This document shows, piece by piece, positions 47,158 through 54,848 of a stretch of DNA of 64,000 bases. Source of the DNA: Betaproteobacteria bacterium Ga0077526 (GTDB lineage Bacteria > Pseudomonadota > Gammaproteobacteria > Burkholderiales > Ga0077523); NCBI GenBank assembly GCA_001464765.1, contig LNDV01000028.1, forward strand, positions 62,001 to 126,000. Reading direction: 5' to 3'. A program made the translations under genes and the position numbers. The notes below the pieces were generated by a model that was given only the letters and a program-made list of their open reading frames with translations, searched no databases and was not told where the DNA came from. Numbering within the stretch: position 1 is the stretch's first letter; every line of letters starts with the position of its first letter.

Positions 47158-48258
47158 ATGGTTCAGAGCGGGGTGACTTCGGCGCGCGGCCTGTCGGTGC
47201 AGAGTTATCGCACCGTATTCGCCCAGGCGCCGGATCTCTGCCTCGCACTCGAGCGCGGCAGCGGCCGGATCGTCAAGTGCAACGATGTGGTGCGCACCCT
47301 GCTCGGCTTCGCTCCGCGCGAACTCGTCGGCCGGTCGATTCTGGAACTCGCCCACCCTGATAGCCCGCCCAAGGCACGGCTCGCCTGGCAGAGTCTCGCC
47401 GACGATCTTTCCGTGCCGGCCTCCGACGTGCCCGTACGTCGCAAGGACGGCAGCAAGGTCGACGTCCGTCTGACGGCAGCCCGCGTGCAGGACGATCGCG
47501 GGCGCGTGAGCTTCGGCGTCGCGCTCCTGCGCTCGCTCAGCAAGGCCGGCCCCACCTGCGACCTCGAAGACAGTCCCGAGCGCATGCGTGTCCTTCTTTA
47601 CGCCCTCTCCGTCGCGGAAGAACGCGAGCGCCAGCGTATCGCTTCCGGCCTTCACGATGATCTCGGCCAATGGCTCGCCGTTGCCAAGCTGAAGCTCGGT
47701 CGCCTCGGGGTCGCCAGCGACGCCAGTGAACGGGAGAAGCTCACGGAAGATGTAAGGGAACTTGTCGACCGCGCTGCCCGCGCCGCACGGTCCACCACGT
47801 TCGAGCTGAGCTCTCCCATCCTCCGGCAGCTCGGCTTCGAAGCCGCCATTCAGAGTGTCGGCGAGCGCATGCAGGAGATCTGCGGCGTGCACTTCGCCTT
47901 CGGCAGCGATCGCGCCGCGATCCGGCTGCCGCACGACACGCTGGTCGTGCTGCTGCGTGTCGTGCGGGAGCTGCTTTTCAATGTGCACAAGCATGCGGTG
48001 GCCACGCGGGTCGACGTCTTCACCTATCGTTCCGAGGGCCGCTACGACATCTGTGTGAACGACGACGGCGTCGGTTTCACGCCTGCGGACCGCGCGCCGG
48101 CTTTCGGCGCGACCGGTGGTTTCGGCCTGTTCAGCGCGGAGGCGCAGGTCCGCGCGCTCGGCGGCCGGCTCCATGTCGAAACCGCGCCTGGCGCGGGCAC
48201 CCGCGTCACCGTGAGCGTCCCGGTGACGGAAGATCTCCCACAGAGCCAACGTTCATGA
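47158..48258 (+). CDS. Soluble PAS-domain sensor histidine kinase (NarX/NreB type)
   Basis: This 366-residue kinase has no membrane segment and so senses an internal signal. A PAS domain spans about residues 15-125 (YRTVFAQAPDLCLAL, IVKCNDVVRTLLGF, RRKDGSKVDVRLTA). The HisKA_3 dimerisation box RQRIASGLHDDLGQ carries the phosphorylated His166. The HATPase domain follows, with RELLFNVHKHA (N box), NDDGVGF (G1) and GGFGLFSAEAQVRALGG (G2). ATG 47158 was chosen because AGGGGGG lies eight bases upstream; a GTG at 47134 is in frame. It overlaps the response regulator gene (ATGA), its obvious partner. Confidence 0.92.
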   Translation: MVQSGVTSARGLSVQSYRTVFAQAPDLCLALERGSGRIVKCNDVVRTLLGFAPRELVGRSILELAHPDSPPKARLAWQSLADDLSVPASDVPVRRKDGSKVDVRLTAARVQDDRGRVSFGVALLRSLSKAGPTCDLEDSPERMRVLLYALSVAEERERQRIASGLHDDLGQWLAVAKLKLGRLGVASDASEREKLTEDVRELVDRAARAARSTTFELSSPILRQLGFEAAIQSVGERMQEICGVHFAFGSDRAAIRLPHDTLVVLLRVVRELLFNVHKHAVATRVDVFTYRSEGRYDICVNDDGVGFTPADRAPAFGATGGFGLFSAEAQVRALGGRLHVETAPGAGTRVTVSVPVTEDLPQSQRS

Positions 48259-48962
48259 CCGTCCGAATCATTCTTGCCGATGACCACCGCATCCTCCGCG
48301 AAGGGATCGCTGCGCTGCTGCGGCAGACCGCGGATTTCGAGGTCGTGGCGGAAGCGGGGGATGGATCGGAGCTCGTGCGCCTCGTCCGGGAGCTGGAGCC
48401 CGATCTCGTCATCACCGATCTCTCGATGCCCGGGCTGAACGGCATCGAGGCCATCTCGCGGATCTCGGAGCAATCGCCGCGCACCCGCACGCTGTGCCTG
48501 TCCGTCCACGACGAGAAGCGGCTCGTGGCGGCTGTCATGGACGCTGGCGCCTCGGGCTACCTGCTGAAGGACTGCGCGTTCGAGGAACTCCTGCGTGCGG
48601 CCCGCTCGGTACTCGCCAATCAGGTCTACATCAGTCCCGGGGTGGCGGGTGTCCTCATGCAGGACTTCCGCGAACGCCGTTCGGGCGTCGACCGGCGCTC
48701 GGCGTTTTCGGTGCTCACGAGCCGAGAGCGCGAGGTCGTGCAGCTCATCGCCGAGGGGCATTCCACCAAGGCCATCGCCGACCGGCTGCACGTCAGCGCG
48801 AAGACCGTCGGCACCCACCGCGAGCACATCATGTCGAAACTGCAGGTCACCGGCACGGCCGAGCTGACCCGCTATGCCATCCGTGAAGGTATCGCGGATC
48901 TCGACACGCACGGCAGCCCGGACTCCTCTTCGGGCTCTGCCTCGCAAGGCAGATCCGCCTGA
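48255..48962 (+). CDS. NarL/FixJ-family response regulator
   Basis: This 235-residue protein has an N-terminal receiver with the acidic pair Asp9/Asp10, phosphorylation site Asp55 (VITDLSMPG), conserved Ser of CLSVHD and Lys of LLKD. The C-terminal LuxR-type helix-turn-helix reads LTSREREVVQLIAEGHSTKA followed by IADRLHVSAKTVGTHREHI. About 20 Ser/Gly-rich residues trail the DNA-binding domain. It overlaps the kinase gene by 4 bp and is its likely target. The regulated genes are not evident; the neighbouring DUF4331 and eCIS loci are candidates. Confidence 0.93.
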   Translation: MTVRIILADDHRILREGIAALLRQTADFEVVAEAGDGSELVRLVRELEPDLVITDLSMPGLNGIEAISRISEQSPRTRTLCLSVHDEKRLVAAVMDAGASGYLLKDCAFEELLRAARSVLANQVYISPGVAGVLMQDFRERRSGVDRRSAFSVLTSREREVVQLIAEGHSTKAIADRLHVSAKTVGTHREHIMSKLQVTGTAELTRYAIREGIADLDTHGSPDSSSGSASQGRSA

Positions 48963-49350
48963 ACTGAACGGCAGTTCCCGAGCCGCGCTCGCCCGATCGC
49001 CACGCCGATTGACTGGCGGTCCGCAGTTCTCTACTCCCATTGGCTGACCGGCAACGTTGCCGTCATCCCCGTCGCAATCTCTCGACGTGGTGCCTCCACC
49101 CGTGGTGGCCGCCGTCCCGAGTTTCAGCAATTGCACCCCACGATCTCAGGGCAAATGCCGATGGTCCGGCCGCAAGCCGGCGCGCACTCTGGCGCCTGAT
49201 CGTCCGGCTCCGCAACGTCGCGGCTGACCGCCGGTCCCGGAGCCTAGATGAACGTACCGTCCTGCCGCGGGTCCTTCCCGGCGATGCACCGACTGTCCGA
49301 CGCCAGCCACCGTCCGCCTGCCAGGGGTGACGCGGGTCGGCGCATCGTAT
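48963..49350. other. Intergenic region between the two regulators
   Basis: This 388-bp stretch shows no supportable gene, no strong terminator hairpin and no clear promoter. Short frames on both strands have no recognisable protein features. Confidence 0.45.
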
Positions 49351-49773
49351 ATGGATGACATGGCCATTCGCATCCTCCTCGCGGACGACCACGCCACCTA
49401 CCGCAGCACCGTGCGGGAGCTGCTGGAGCATGAGCCCGACCTGGAGGTGATCGGTGAGGTCGGCGATGGCGCCGACGCCGTGCGTGCCGATCGCGAGGGC
49501 TGCCCCGACGTGGTGATCATGGACATCGCGATGCCGGCGATGGACGGGATCGAGGCCACGCGCCGCATCCGCGAGCAGCGTCCCGATGCGCGGGTGCTCG
49601 CGCTGTCGCTCCACTCGGACCCGCGCTTCGTCGAGGCGATGCTGAAGGCCGGTGCCGCCGGCTACGTGCTCAAGCAGGATTCCTTCGAGGATCTTCTGAG
49701 TGCGGTGCACGAGGTCGCCGCCGGTCGCGCCTATCTCAGCAGCGGCCTGGGCCCTCCGCGGAGCCATCCGTGA
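49351..49773 (+). CDS. Receiver-only response regulator, probably truncated NarL type
   Basis: This 140-residue protein is a receiver domain closely similar to NarL-family regulators: LLADDHATYRSTVRELLEHE, phosphorylation site Asp58 (VIMDIAMPAMDGIEA), ALSLHSD and YVLKQDSFEDLL. It continues into EVAAGRAYLSSGL, where family members go on to a linker and a LuxR helix-turn-helix. Here only GPPRSHP and a stop follow. No helix-turn-helix is found in any frame downstream, so this looks like a 3' deletion rather than a simple frameshift. It could still act as a phosphate sink for the kinase. ATG 49360 is an alternative start. It is the last gene before the eCIS locus. Confidence 0.82.
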   Translation: MDDMAIRILLADDHATYRSTVRELLEHEPDLEVIGEVGDGADAVRADREGCPDVVIMDIAMPAMDGIEATRRIREQRPDARVLALSLHSDPRFVEAMLKAGAAGYVLKQDSFEDLLSAVHEVAAGRAYLSSGLGPPRSHP

Positions 49774-49992
49774 GCGCCGCCTACGCGGTGCGCCGCGCCA
49801 ACTCGGATTTCGCGAAGCACGGTGTCAGCAATCCACCGATAGGCGCGGCACGTCGCGGCTCCGATGATCGGGGACAGTCCCATCGTGCCGGCGATGACCG
49901 CCGGTCGGGACCTTCCATGGAGCGAGGCAGGCAGTGAGTGGCAAAGGCGGACGACGCAGCCGGACGTATGGCCCCGACAGGGCGGCGAGCGC

Positions 49993-50571
49993 ATGATCAG
50001 CGCCGCCATCGGTCAGCTCGTAGCGCAGCTCAACGAGGCGCTGAAGCGCGGCGCCAACGTGCCGCACGAAATCGTGCGTGCCTCCAACCTCATCGAACAG
50101 AATGGCAACGTCGTCCCCGACGTCGAGAACAAGGTGGTGATGTTTCTCGTCAACGTGGAGCGCGAAACGCTGCCGTACAAGGCTTCCAGCGGACGAATGG
50201 GAAGCGGCATGCGCTTCGCCGACGGGCAGCCGCCGGTGCACCTCAATCTGTCCGTGATGGTCGCCGCGAACTTCAGCGGCCGGCACTACCCGGACGCGCT
50301 GCGCTATCTCTCCAACGCCATCAGCTACTTCCAGCGCAATCCGGTGTTCGACCACAGCAACACCCCGGCGCTCGATGCGCGGATCGACCGGCTCGTGCTG
50401 GAGATCGAGAATCTTGGCGTGAACGAGCTGGGAAACCTGTGGGGCATCCTCGGCGGCAAGTACGTGCCGTCGATTCTCTACAAGGTGCGCATGATCACCT
50501 TCGACTCCACCGATCTCATCGGCGTCACCCCGGCGATCGGCACGACGGAGTCGGCGGCGGGGGTCTCTTGA
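49993..50571 (+). CDS. eCIS cap/terminator protein, DUF4255 (Afp16/Pvc16-like)
   Basis: This 192-residue protein belongs to the DUF4255 family, whose Afp16/Pvc16 members cap the distal end of the tube and sheath and fix particle length. Typical features are a helical start ISAAIGQLVAQLNEAL, NKVVMFLVNVERETL, and HLNLSVMVAANFSG followed by YPDALRYLSNAISYFQRNPV. The C-terminal part reads LWGILGGKYVPSILYKVRMI. ATG 49993 is used because the upstream open frame lacks family similarity. In Afp and PVC this gene is last in the cluster; here it is first. Confidence 0.88.
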   Translation: MISAAIGQLVAQLNEALKRGANVPHEIVRASNLIEQNGNVVPDVENKVVMFLVNVERETLPYKASSGRMGSGMRFADGQPPVHLNLSVMVAANFSGRHYPDALRYLSNAISYFQRNPVFDHSNTPALDARIDRLVLEIENLGVNELGNLWGILGGKYVPSILYKVRMITFDSTDLIGVTPAIGTTESAAGVS

Positions 50572-50587
50572 AGAGCGTCGCTTTCTG

Positions 50588-51430
50588 ATGCGGTACGGAA
50601 CCCTGCTCCGGGTGGAGGCACGCCACGAGTACTTTGCCGACGGCGTGGCTCGCGGCGTGGTGTTCGAGCCCACTGCCGCCACCGGTGCCGCCATGCGGAG
50701 CCTCGGTCTGCTCTCCCGCCCCGAAGGCGCGACGCTCACAGTGCTGCGCCCCGAGCCGGCGACGGCGGCAGGCGCCGCGGCGGAGCCGACGACGCTCCTC
50801 TTCAAGGTGATCGGGACGGATCTCGCGATCGGCACCTATACCGAGATCGAGACGGGCAAGGCAGACCGCCTCTACTGGTTCGACAGCGCCACGGCCGGCG
50901 CGACCGACACGGCGGGCTCGCGCGCACTCAGCGCGAAGGAAGCGGTCGGCAGCGAGGATCTTCGCACCGTGGACGACGCGGCAGTCGTGTCCGCGCTCGA
51001 CGTCCGTGAACGCCGGGTGCCGCCCCTCGGTCTGCTCGCGCTCCGGATCACCGCGGCCGACCTGCAGGCCGACCGGCCCGGGCCGGAATTCCATCTTCTG
51101 TTCCGCAGCCGCCGCACGCTGTGGAAGTACGTCGTGCTGGGTGCGCCCTCGGGCGTCGCCCCAACGATCCGGGATGCCGACGGCAACGTCGCATTCGAGC
51201 CCGCCGGCGCAGCGCAGGTGCCGGATGGGCGGGAAGCCGTAACGCTGCGTTCCACCGAACCGATCGCACTCCGGGAACGAGGCACGCAGCGCTTTCAGCT
51301 GCGGGCGCAGACCAGCGCGGGCGAAAGGGTGCTCGTCAAGAGACTGGCGGTGGCCTCGCCCAGGCAACTGGGCAGGGACACGGTCGACGGCCGAGAGGTC
51401 GCGGTCTCGGAGATCTATATCAACCTCTAA
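50588..51430 (+). CDS. eCIS-associated protein of unknown function, between cap and sheath genes
   Basis: This 280-residue protein starts 17 bp after the DUF4255 gene and ends 13 bp before the sheath start, so it belongs to the eCIS operon. No signal peptide or membrane segment is present. It is predicted mostly beta; segments include MRYGTLLRVEARHEYFADGV, GLLSRPEGATLTVLRPEP, RSRRTLWKYVVLGAP and a conserved-looking end DGREVAVSEIYINL. I recognise no named domain. Proteins in this position occur in other non-Afp eCIS clusters, and a structural or assembly role is likely. That is inference. Confidence 0.7.
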   Translation: MRYGTLLRVEARHEYFADGVARGVVFEPTAATGAAMRSLGLLSRPEGATLTVLRPEPATAAGAAAEPTTLLFKVIGTDLAIGTYTEIETGKADRLYWFDSATAGATDTAGSRALSAKEAVGSEDLRTVDDAAVVSALDVRERRVPPLGLLALRITAADLQADRPGPEFHLLFRSRRTLWKYVVLGAPSGVAPTIRDADGNVAFEPAGAAQVPDGREAVTLRSTEPIALRERGTQRFQLRAQTSAGERVLVKRLAVASPRQLGRDTVDGREVAVSEIYINL

Positions 51431-51442
51431 AGGATGCTCACC

Positions 51443-53002
51443 ATGGGAAACATGAAGACACCGGGCGTGTACATCGTCGAGAAGAACGCCTTCCCGAATT
51501 CCGTGGTCGAGGTAGCGACCGCGGTACCGGCGTTCGTCGGCTATACCGAGAAGGCGGAGAACAAGGGCAACTCGCTCACGAACCGGCCTTGGCGTATCAC
51601 CTCGATGGCCGAGTTCCATCAGTACTACGGCTTCGGCCCGACCTCGGACATCGTCCGCTTCAGCCTCAAGAAGGTGGAAGGCGACGTGCCGGCACCAGCG
51701 GCGGACAAGGCGCTGGCGACCCGTGACGGCACGCCGCTCACCGTTCGCGGCACGGGCTATCTGCTGGCGCAGGTTCGCGGTTTCTACCTGCTCTACTACA
51801 GCATGCTGCACTTCTTCCAGAACGGCGGCGGCCCCTGCTACATCGTGTCGGTGGGTTCCTACAAGACCGACGAAGGCGTGCACATCGAAGCCGACAAGCT
51901 CGCCAAGGGCATCGCCGAACTCGCCAAGGAGCAGGAGCCGACGATGGTGGTGGTGCCGGAGACAGTGCTACTCGGCAAGTCGGACAGCGACAGCGTGCAG
52001 CAGGCCGCGCTCCTCCACTGCGGCACGGTGATGCGCAACCGCATGGCCATCCTCGACATCTGGGAAGGCTACCGCGAGCGGACCAGCGAGCCAGACTGCG
52101 TGGCGGGCTTTCGCGACAGCATCGGCATCAACAGTCTGGACTTCGGCACGGCCTACTACCCGTGGGTCAACACGACGATCGTCCAGGAGCAGGACCTGAG
52201 CTACGCTAACATCGACGACGACAGCCGGGATGTCCTCATCCAGTGCATCAAGGACGAGCTGACGGGCATGGGTGTGCCGCCGGCAAAGCTGGCGCAGCAG
52301 TCGGCGGAAGTCGACAAGATCAAGACCGTGACGGACATCTCCGAGGTGAACCTGCTGGCGAAGAGCCTCACCACCATCAGCCCGTTCTTCAACAGCATCA
52401 TGGGTGAGATGCGCAAGCGCCTCAACGTGCTGCCGCCGGGACCCGCCATGGCGGGCATCTACACGATGGTCGACAACGCGCGGGGTGTCTGGAAGGCGCC
52501 GGCCAACGTGAGCCTCAACAGCGTGGTGTCGCCGACGGTGCCCATCTCCGCCGAGCAGCAGGAAGACCTCAACGTCACGCCGCAGGGCAAGTCCATCAAC
52601 GCGATCCGCGCCTTCATCGGCGAGGGCACGCTGGTGTGGGGCGCGCGCACGCTGGACGGCAACAGCCTCGACTGGCGCTACGTGAACGTGCGCCGGACGA
52701 TGATCATGCTCGAGGAGTCCATCCGGCTCGCGTCGAAGGCGATGGTGTTCGAGCCGAACGTCGCCAACACGTGGGTCACCATGAAAAGCATGATCGCCAA
52801 CTTCCTCACGAGCATCTGGAAGCGCGGCGGCCTGGCGGGCGCGGTGCCCGAGGACGCCTTCAGCGTGCATGTGGGTCTCGGCGAGACGATGACGCCGGAG
52901 GACATCCTCGAGGGCATCCTGCGCGTCACGGTGCTGGTGGCGATCACGCGCCCGGCGGAATTCATCGAGATCACGTTCCAGCAGCAGATGCAGAAGTCCT
53001 GA
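51443..53002 (+). CDS. eCIS contractile sheath protein
   Basis: This 519-residue protein is a phage-tail-sheath family member and forms the contractile outer sheath. The N-terminus KTPGVYIVEKNAFPNSVVEV and AVPAFVGYTEKA is standard for Afp2/Pvc2-type sheaths, as are HFFQNGGGPCYIVSVGSY, and the C-terminal block GARTLDGNSLDWRYVNVRRT to ITRPAEFIEITFQQQ that joins subunits into a mesh. Only one sheath gene is present, while Afp and PVC have three. The start at 51443 is supported by AAAGGA eight bases upstream; the ATG at 51434 would overlap that site. Confidence 0.95.
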   Translation: MGNMKTPGVYIVEKNAFPNSVVEVATAVPAFVGYTEKAENKGNSLTNRPWRITSMAEFHQYYGFGPTSDIVRFSLKKVEGDVPAPAADKALATRDGTPLTVRGTGYLLAQVRGFYLLYYSMLHFFQNGGGPCYIVSVGSYKTDEGVHIEADKLAKGIAELAKEQEPTMVVVPETVLLGKSDSDSVQQAALLHCGTVMRNRMAILDIWEGYRERTSEPDCVAGFRDSIGINSLDFGTAYYPWVNTTIVQEQDLSYANIDDDSRDVLIQCIKDELTGMGVPPAKLAQQSAEVDKIKTVTDISEVNLLAKSLTTISPFFNSIMGEMRKRLNVLPPGPAMAGIYTMVDNARGVWKAPANVSLNSVVSPTVPISAEQQEDLNVTPQGKSINAIRAFIGEGTLVWGARTLDGNSLDWRYVNVRRTMIMLEESIRLASKAMVFEPNVANTWVTMKSMIANFLTSIWKRGGLAGAVPEDAFSVHVGLGETMTPEDILEGILRVTVLVAITRPAEFIEITFQQQMQKS

Positions 53003-53069
53003 GCCGACGCCTTCGCGCGCGCGGCATGACACGAATCATCAAGTGAATCGTCAATTCTGGAGGTGAAAC

Positions 53070-53528
53070 ATGGCAGACGACGGGTCGGCACAATCCGGGA
53101 CCGTATGGCCCCTTCCGAAGTTCCGCTTCGAGGTGAAGTGGGACTCCGCAGTGATGTCGTTCCAGGAAGTCTCCGGGCTGGATGTGGAAGCACAGCCAAT
53201 TGAATACCGCCACGGGGACAGCCCCGCGTTCTCGGTGATCAAGATGCCGGGCATCAAGAAGTACGGCAACGTCACCATGAAGAAGGGGGTGTTCACGAAG
53301 GACAACAAGTTCTGGGACTGGTTCAACCAGATCAAGATGAACACCATCAAGCGCATCCCCATCACCATCAGCCTGCTGGACGAGGCGGGAGCGCCCACCA
53401 TGGTGTGGAGTCTCACCAACGCCTGGCCCACGAAGATCACGGGCACCGATCTCAAGTCCGACGGCAATGAGGTCGCCGTCGAGACCATCGAGATCGCGCA
53501 CGAAGGGCTCACGGTGGCGAACGGATGA
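53070..53528 (+). CDS. eCIS inner tube protein (Afp1/Pvc1-like)
   Basis: This 152-residue protein is a T4 gp19-family tube subunit, the ring-forming component of the inner tube driven out by sheath contraction. Motifs are FRFEVKWDSAVMSFQEVSGL, then EYRHGDSPAFSVIKMPG, VTMKKGVFTKDNKFWDWF and NEVAVETIEIAHEGL. A strong GGAGG ribosome binding site fits its expected high copy number. The 67 bp before it contain nothing else. Its stop overlaps the next gene. Confidence 0.94.
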   Translation: MADDGSAQSGTVWPLPKFRFEVKWDSAVMSFQEVSGLDVEAQPIEYRHGDSPAFSVIKMPGIKKYGNVTMKKGVFTKDNKFWDWFNQIKMNTIKRIPITISLLDEAGAPTMVWSLTNAWPTKITGTDLKSDGNEVAVETIEIAHEGLTVANG

Positions 53529-53971
53529 CCGACTATCCGCCCTCGGCGTTCCACTTCCGGGTGAGTTTCGGACTCGCACCGAACGCGCTGGATGCCTCGT
53601 TTCAGGAAGTGAGCGGCATCGGCGCCAAGATCGAGACGGAGGAAGTGGTCGAGGGCGGAGAGAACGGTTTCGTGCACAAGCTCCCCACCAAGGTCACGCA
53701 CGGCAACCTGGTCCTGAAGCGCGGCATCGTGCCGATGGACTCGGAACTCGTGACCTGGTGCCAGGGGGTGTTCGCGGCGGGGCTCGGCAGCATCGTGCCC
53801 AAGACGGTCCACGTGCATCTGCTCGACGCCGATCAGACGCCGCTCTACGCGTGGACCTTCGCGAACGCCTACCCGGTCGAGTGGCAGCTCGGCAGCTTCG
53901 ACGCCATGGAGAACAAGGTGGCAGTCGAGACGGTCGAGCTGGCCTTCTCCTACGTCACGAGGATCACGTAG
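53525..53971 (+). CDS. eCIS second tube protein (Afp5/Pvc5-like)
   Basis: This 148-residue protein is a divergent gp19-family paralogue of the preceding tube gene. It shares FHFRVSF, ASFQEVSGIGAKI, VTHGNLVLKRGIV and NKVAVETVELAFSY. In Afp and PVC such a paralogue forms the first ring(s) joining the main tube to the LysM hub. It starts within the stop of the tube gene (ATGA), so the two are translationally coupled. Confidence 0.9.
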   Translation: MTDYPPSAFHFRVSFGLAPNALDASFQEVSGIGAKIETEEVVEGGENGFVHKLPTKVTHGNLVLKRGIVPMDSELVTWCQGVFAAGLGSIVPKTVHVHLLDADQTPLYAWTFANAYPVEWQLGSFDAMENKVAVETVELAFSYVTRIT

Positions 53972-53975
53972 CGCC

Positions 53976-54152
53976 ATGACTATCGAAGTCCGACAGATGG
54001 TGATCCGCTCCACCGTGGGCGCCGACCCGTCCCAGGCCGAGGGCCGCAGGCCGGCACTGCCCGCTGGCGAACTGGAGCGCATCAAGGAAGAGATCCTCGC
54101 CGAGTGCCGGCGCTGGATGACCGACAAGCTGCAGGAGGCGCGCGAGCGCTGA
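53976..54152 (+). CDS. DUF5908 family small eCIS protein (Afp6-like position)
   Basis: This 58-residue protein begins MTIEVRQMVIRSTVG, the typical DUF5908 start, and ends with a charged helix ELERIKEEILAECRRWMTDK. DUF5908 proteins are found between the tube and LysM genes in eCIS and related clusters; the role is not well defined. It starts 5 bp after the tube paralogue and ends 7 bp before the LysM gene, in a frame different from both. Confidence 0.85.
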   Translation: MTIEVRQMVIRSTVGADPSQAEGRRPALPAGELERIKEEILAECRRWMTDKLQEARER

Positions 54153-54158
54153 CGCCCC

Positions 54159-54845
54159 ATGCTTGCCACCAAGACCCGTCTCACGCTCACCCGCTACGAC
54201 GTCGGTACCGACGGCACGGTGACGATCGATCGGTCGAGCACGTTCACGCTCATGCTGAACCCGGCCGAGTTCACGCACGAGAGTTCGATTTCGTACAACA
54301 CTAAGAAGACCCTCGGCCAGATCGGCTCGGATACCAAGTTCAGCGCGGTGAACCCGGACAAGATCCGGTTCTCGGTGGTCTTCGACGGCACCGGTGCCGT
54401 GGCGCCGGCCACCCCGCAGGGCACGGTGCCGGACGTGAAGGATCAGATCTCCGATCTGCGCGCGGTCGTGTACGACTACGTCGGCGAGGAGCACGAGCCC
54501 AGCCACGTCCGTCTGCTGTGGGGCGCGCTCATCTTCTTCGGCCGGCTGGAATCCATGTCGGTGCAGTACACGCTCTTCAAGCCGAGCGGCGACCCGCTGC
54601 GGGCCCGCGTCGAGATGGGTTTCGTCGGCTCCATGAGCAAGAGCGAGGAGCAGCTCACCGCGAACCGGTCCTCGCCGGACCTGAGCCACCGCGTGCTGGT
54701 GAAGGAGGGCGACACCCTGCCGCTGCTGTGCAATGCGATCTACGGCGATCCGTCCTACTACCCCGAGGTGGCGCGCAGGAACGGGCTCGTGGAGTTCCGC
54801 CGTCTGCGCGCCGGCGACTGGCTCGACTTTCCGCCGCTCGACTAG
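54159..54845 (+). CDS. eCIS LysM-containing hub protein (Afp7/Pvc7-like)
   Basis: This 228-residue protein has an N-terminal CIS tube-initiator domain (LTLTRYDVGT, MLNPAEFTHESSISYNTKKT, IRFSVVFDGTG, LLWGALIFFGRLESMSVQYT LF-type strand pair) and a C-terminal LysM domain (HRVLVKEGDTLPLLCNAIYG, ARRNGLVEFRRLRAGDWL). In Afp and PVC this protein links the tube to the spike hub. It sits 6 bp after DUF5908 and 3 bp before the spike gene. Confidence 0.9.
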   Translation: MLATKTRLTLTRYDVGTDGTVTIDRSSTFTLMLNPAEFTHESSISYNTKKTLGQIGSDTKFSAVNPDKIRFSVVFDGTGAVAPATPQGTVPDVKDQISDLRAVVYDYVGEEHEPSHVRLLWGALIFFGRLESMSVQYTLFKPSGDPLRARVEMGFVGSMSKSEEQLTANRSSPDLSHRVLVKEGDTLPLLCNAIYGDPSYYPEVARRNGLVEFRRLRAGDWLDFPPLD

Positions 54846-54848
54846 CCC

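Noticed and set aside
49040..49330. A 96-codon frame between the two response regulators.
   Set aside because: The composition is Arg-rich, no ribosome binding site is seen, and the minus strand is equally open.
49770..49937. A short GTG-started frame directly after the truncated receiver.
   Set aside because: The translation is Arg/Gly/Ser-rich and shows no helix-turn-helix, so it is not the missing output domain of the regulator.
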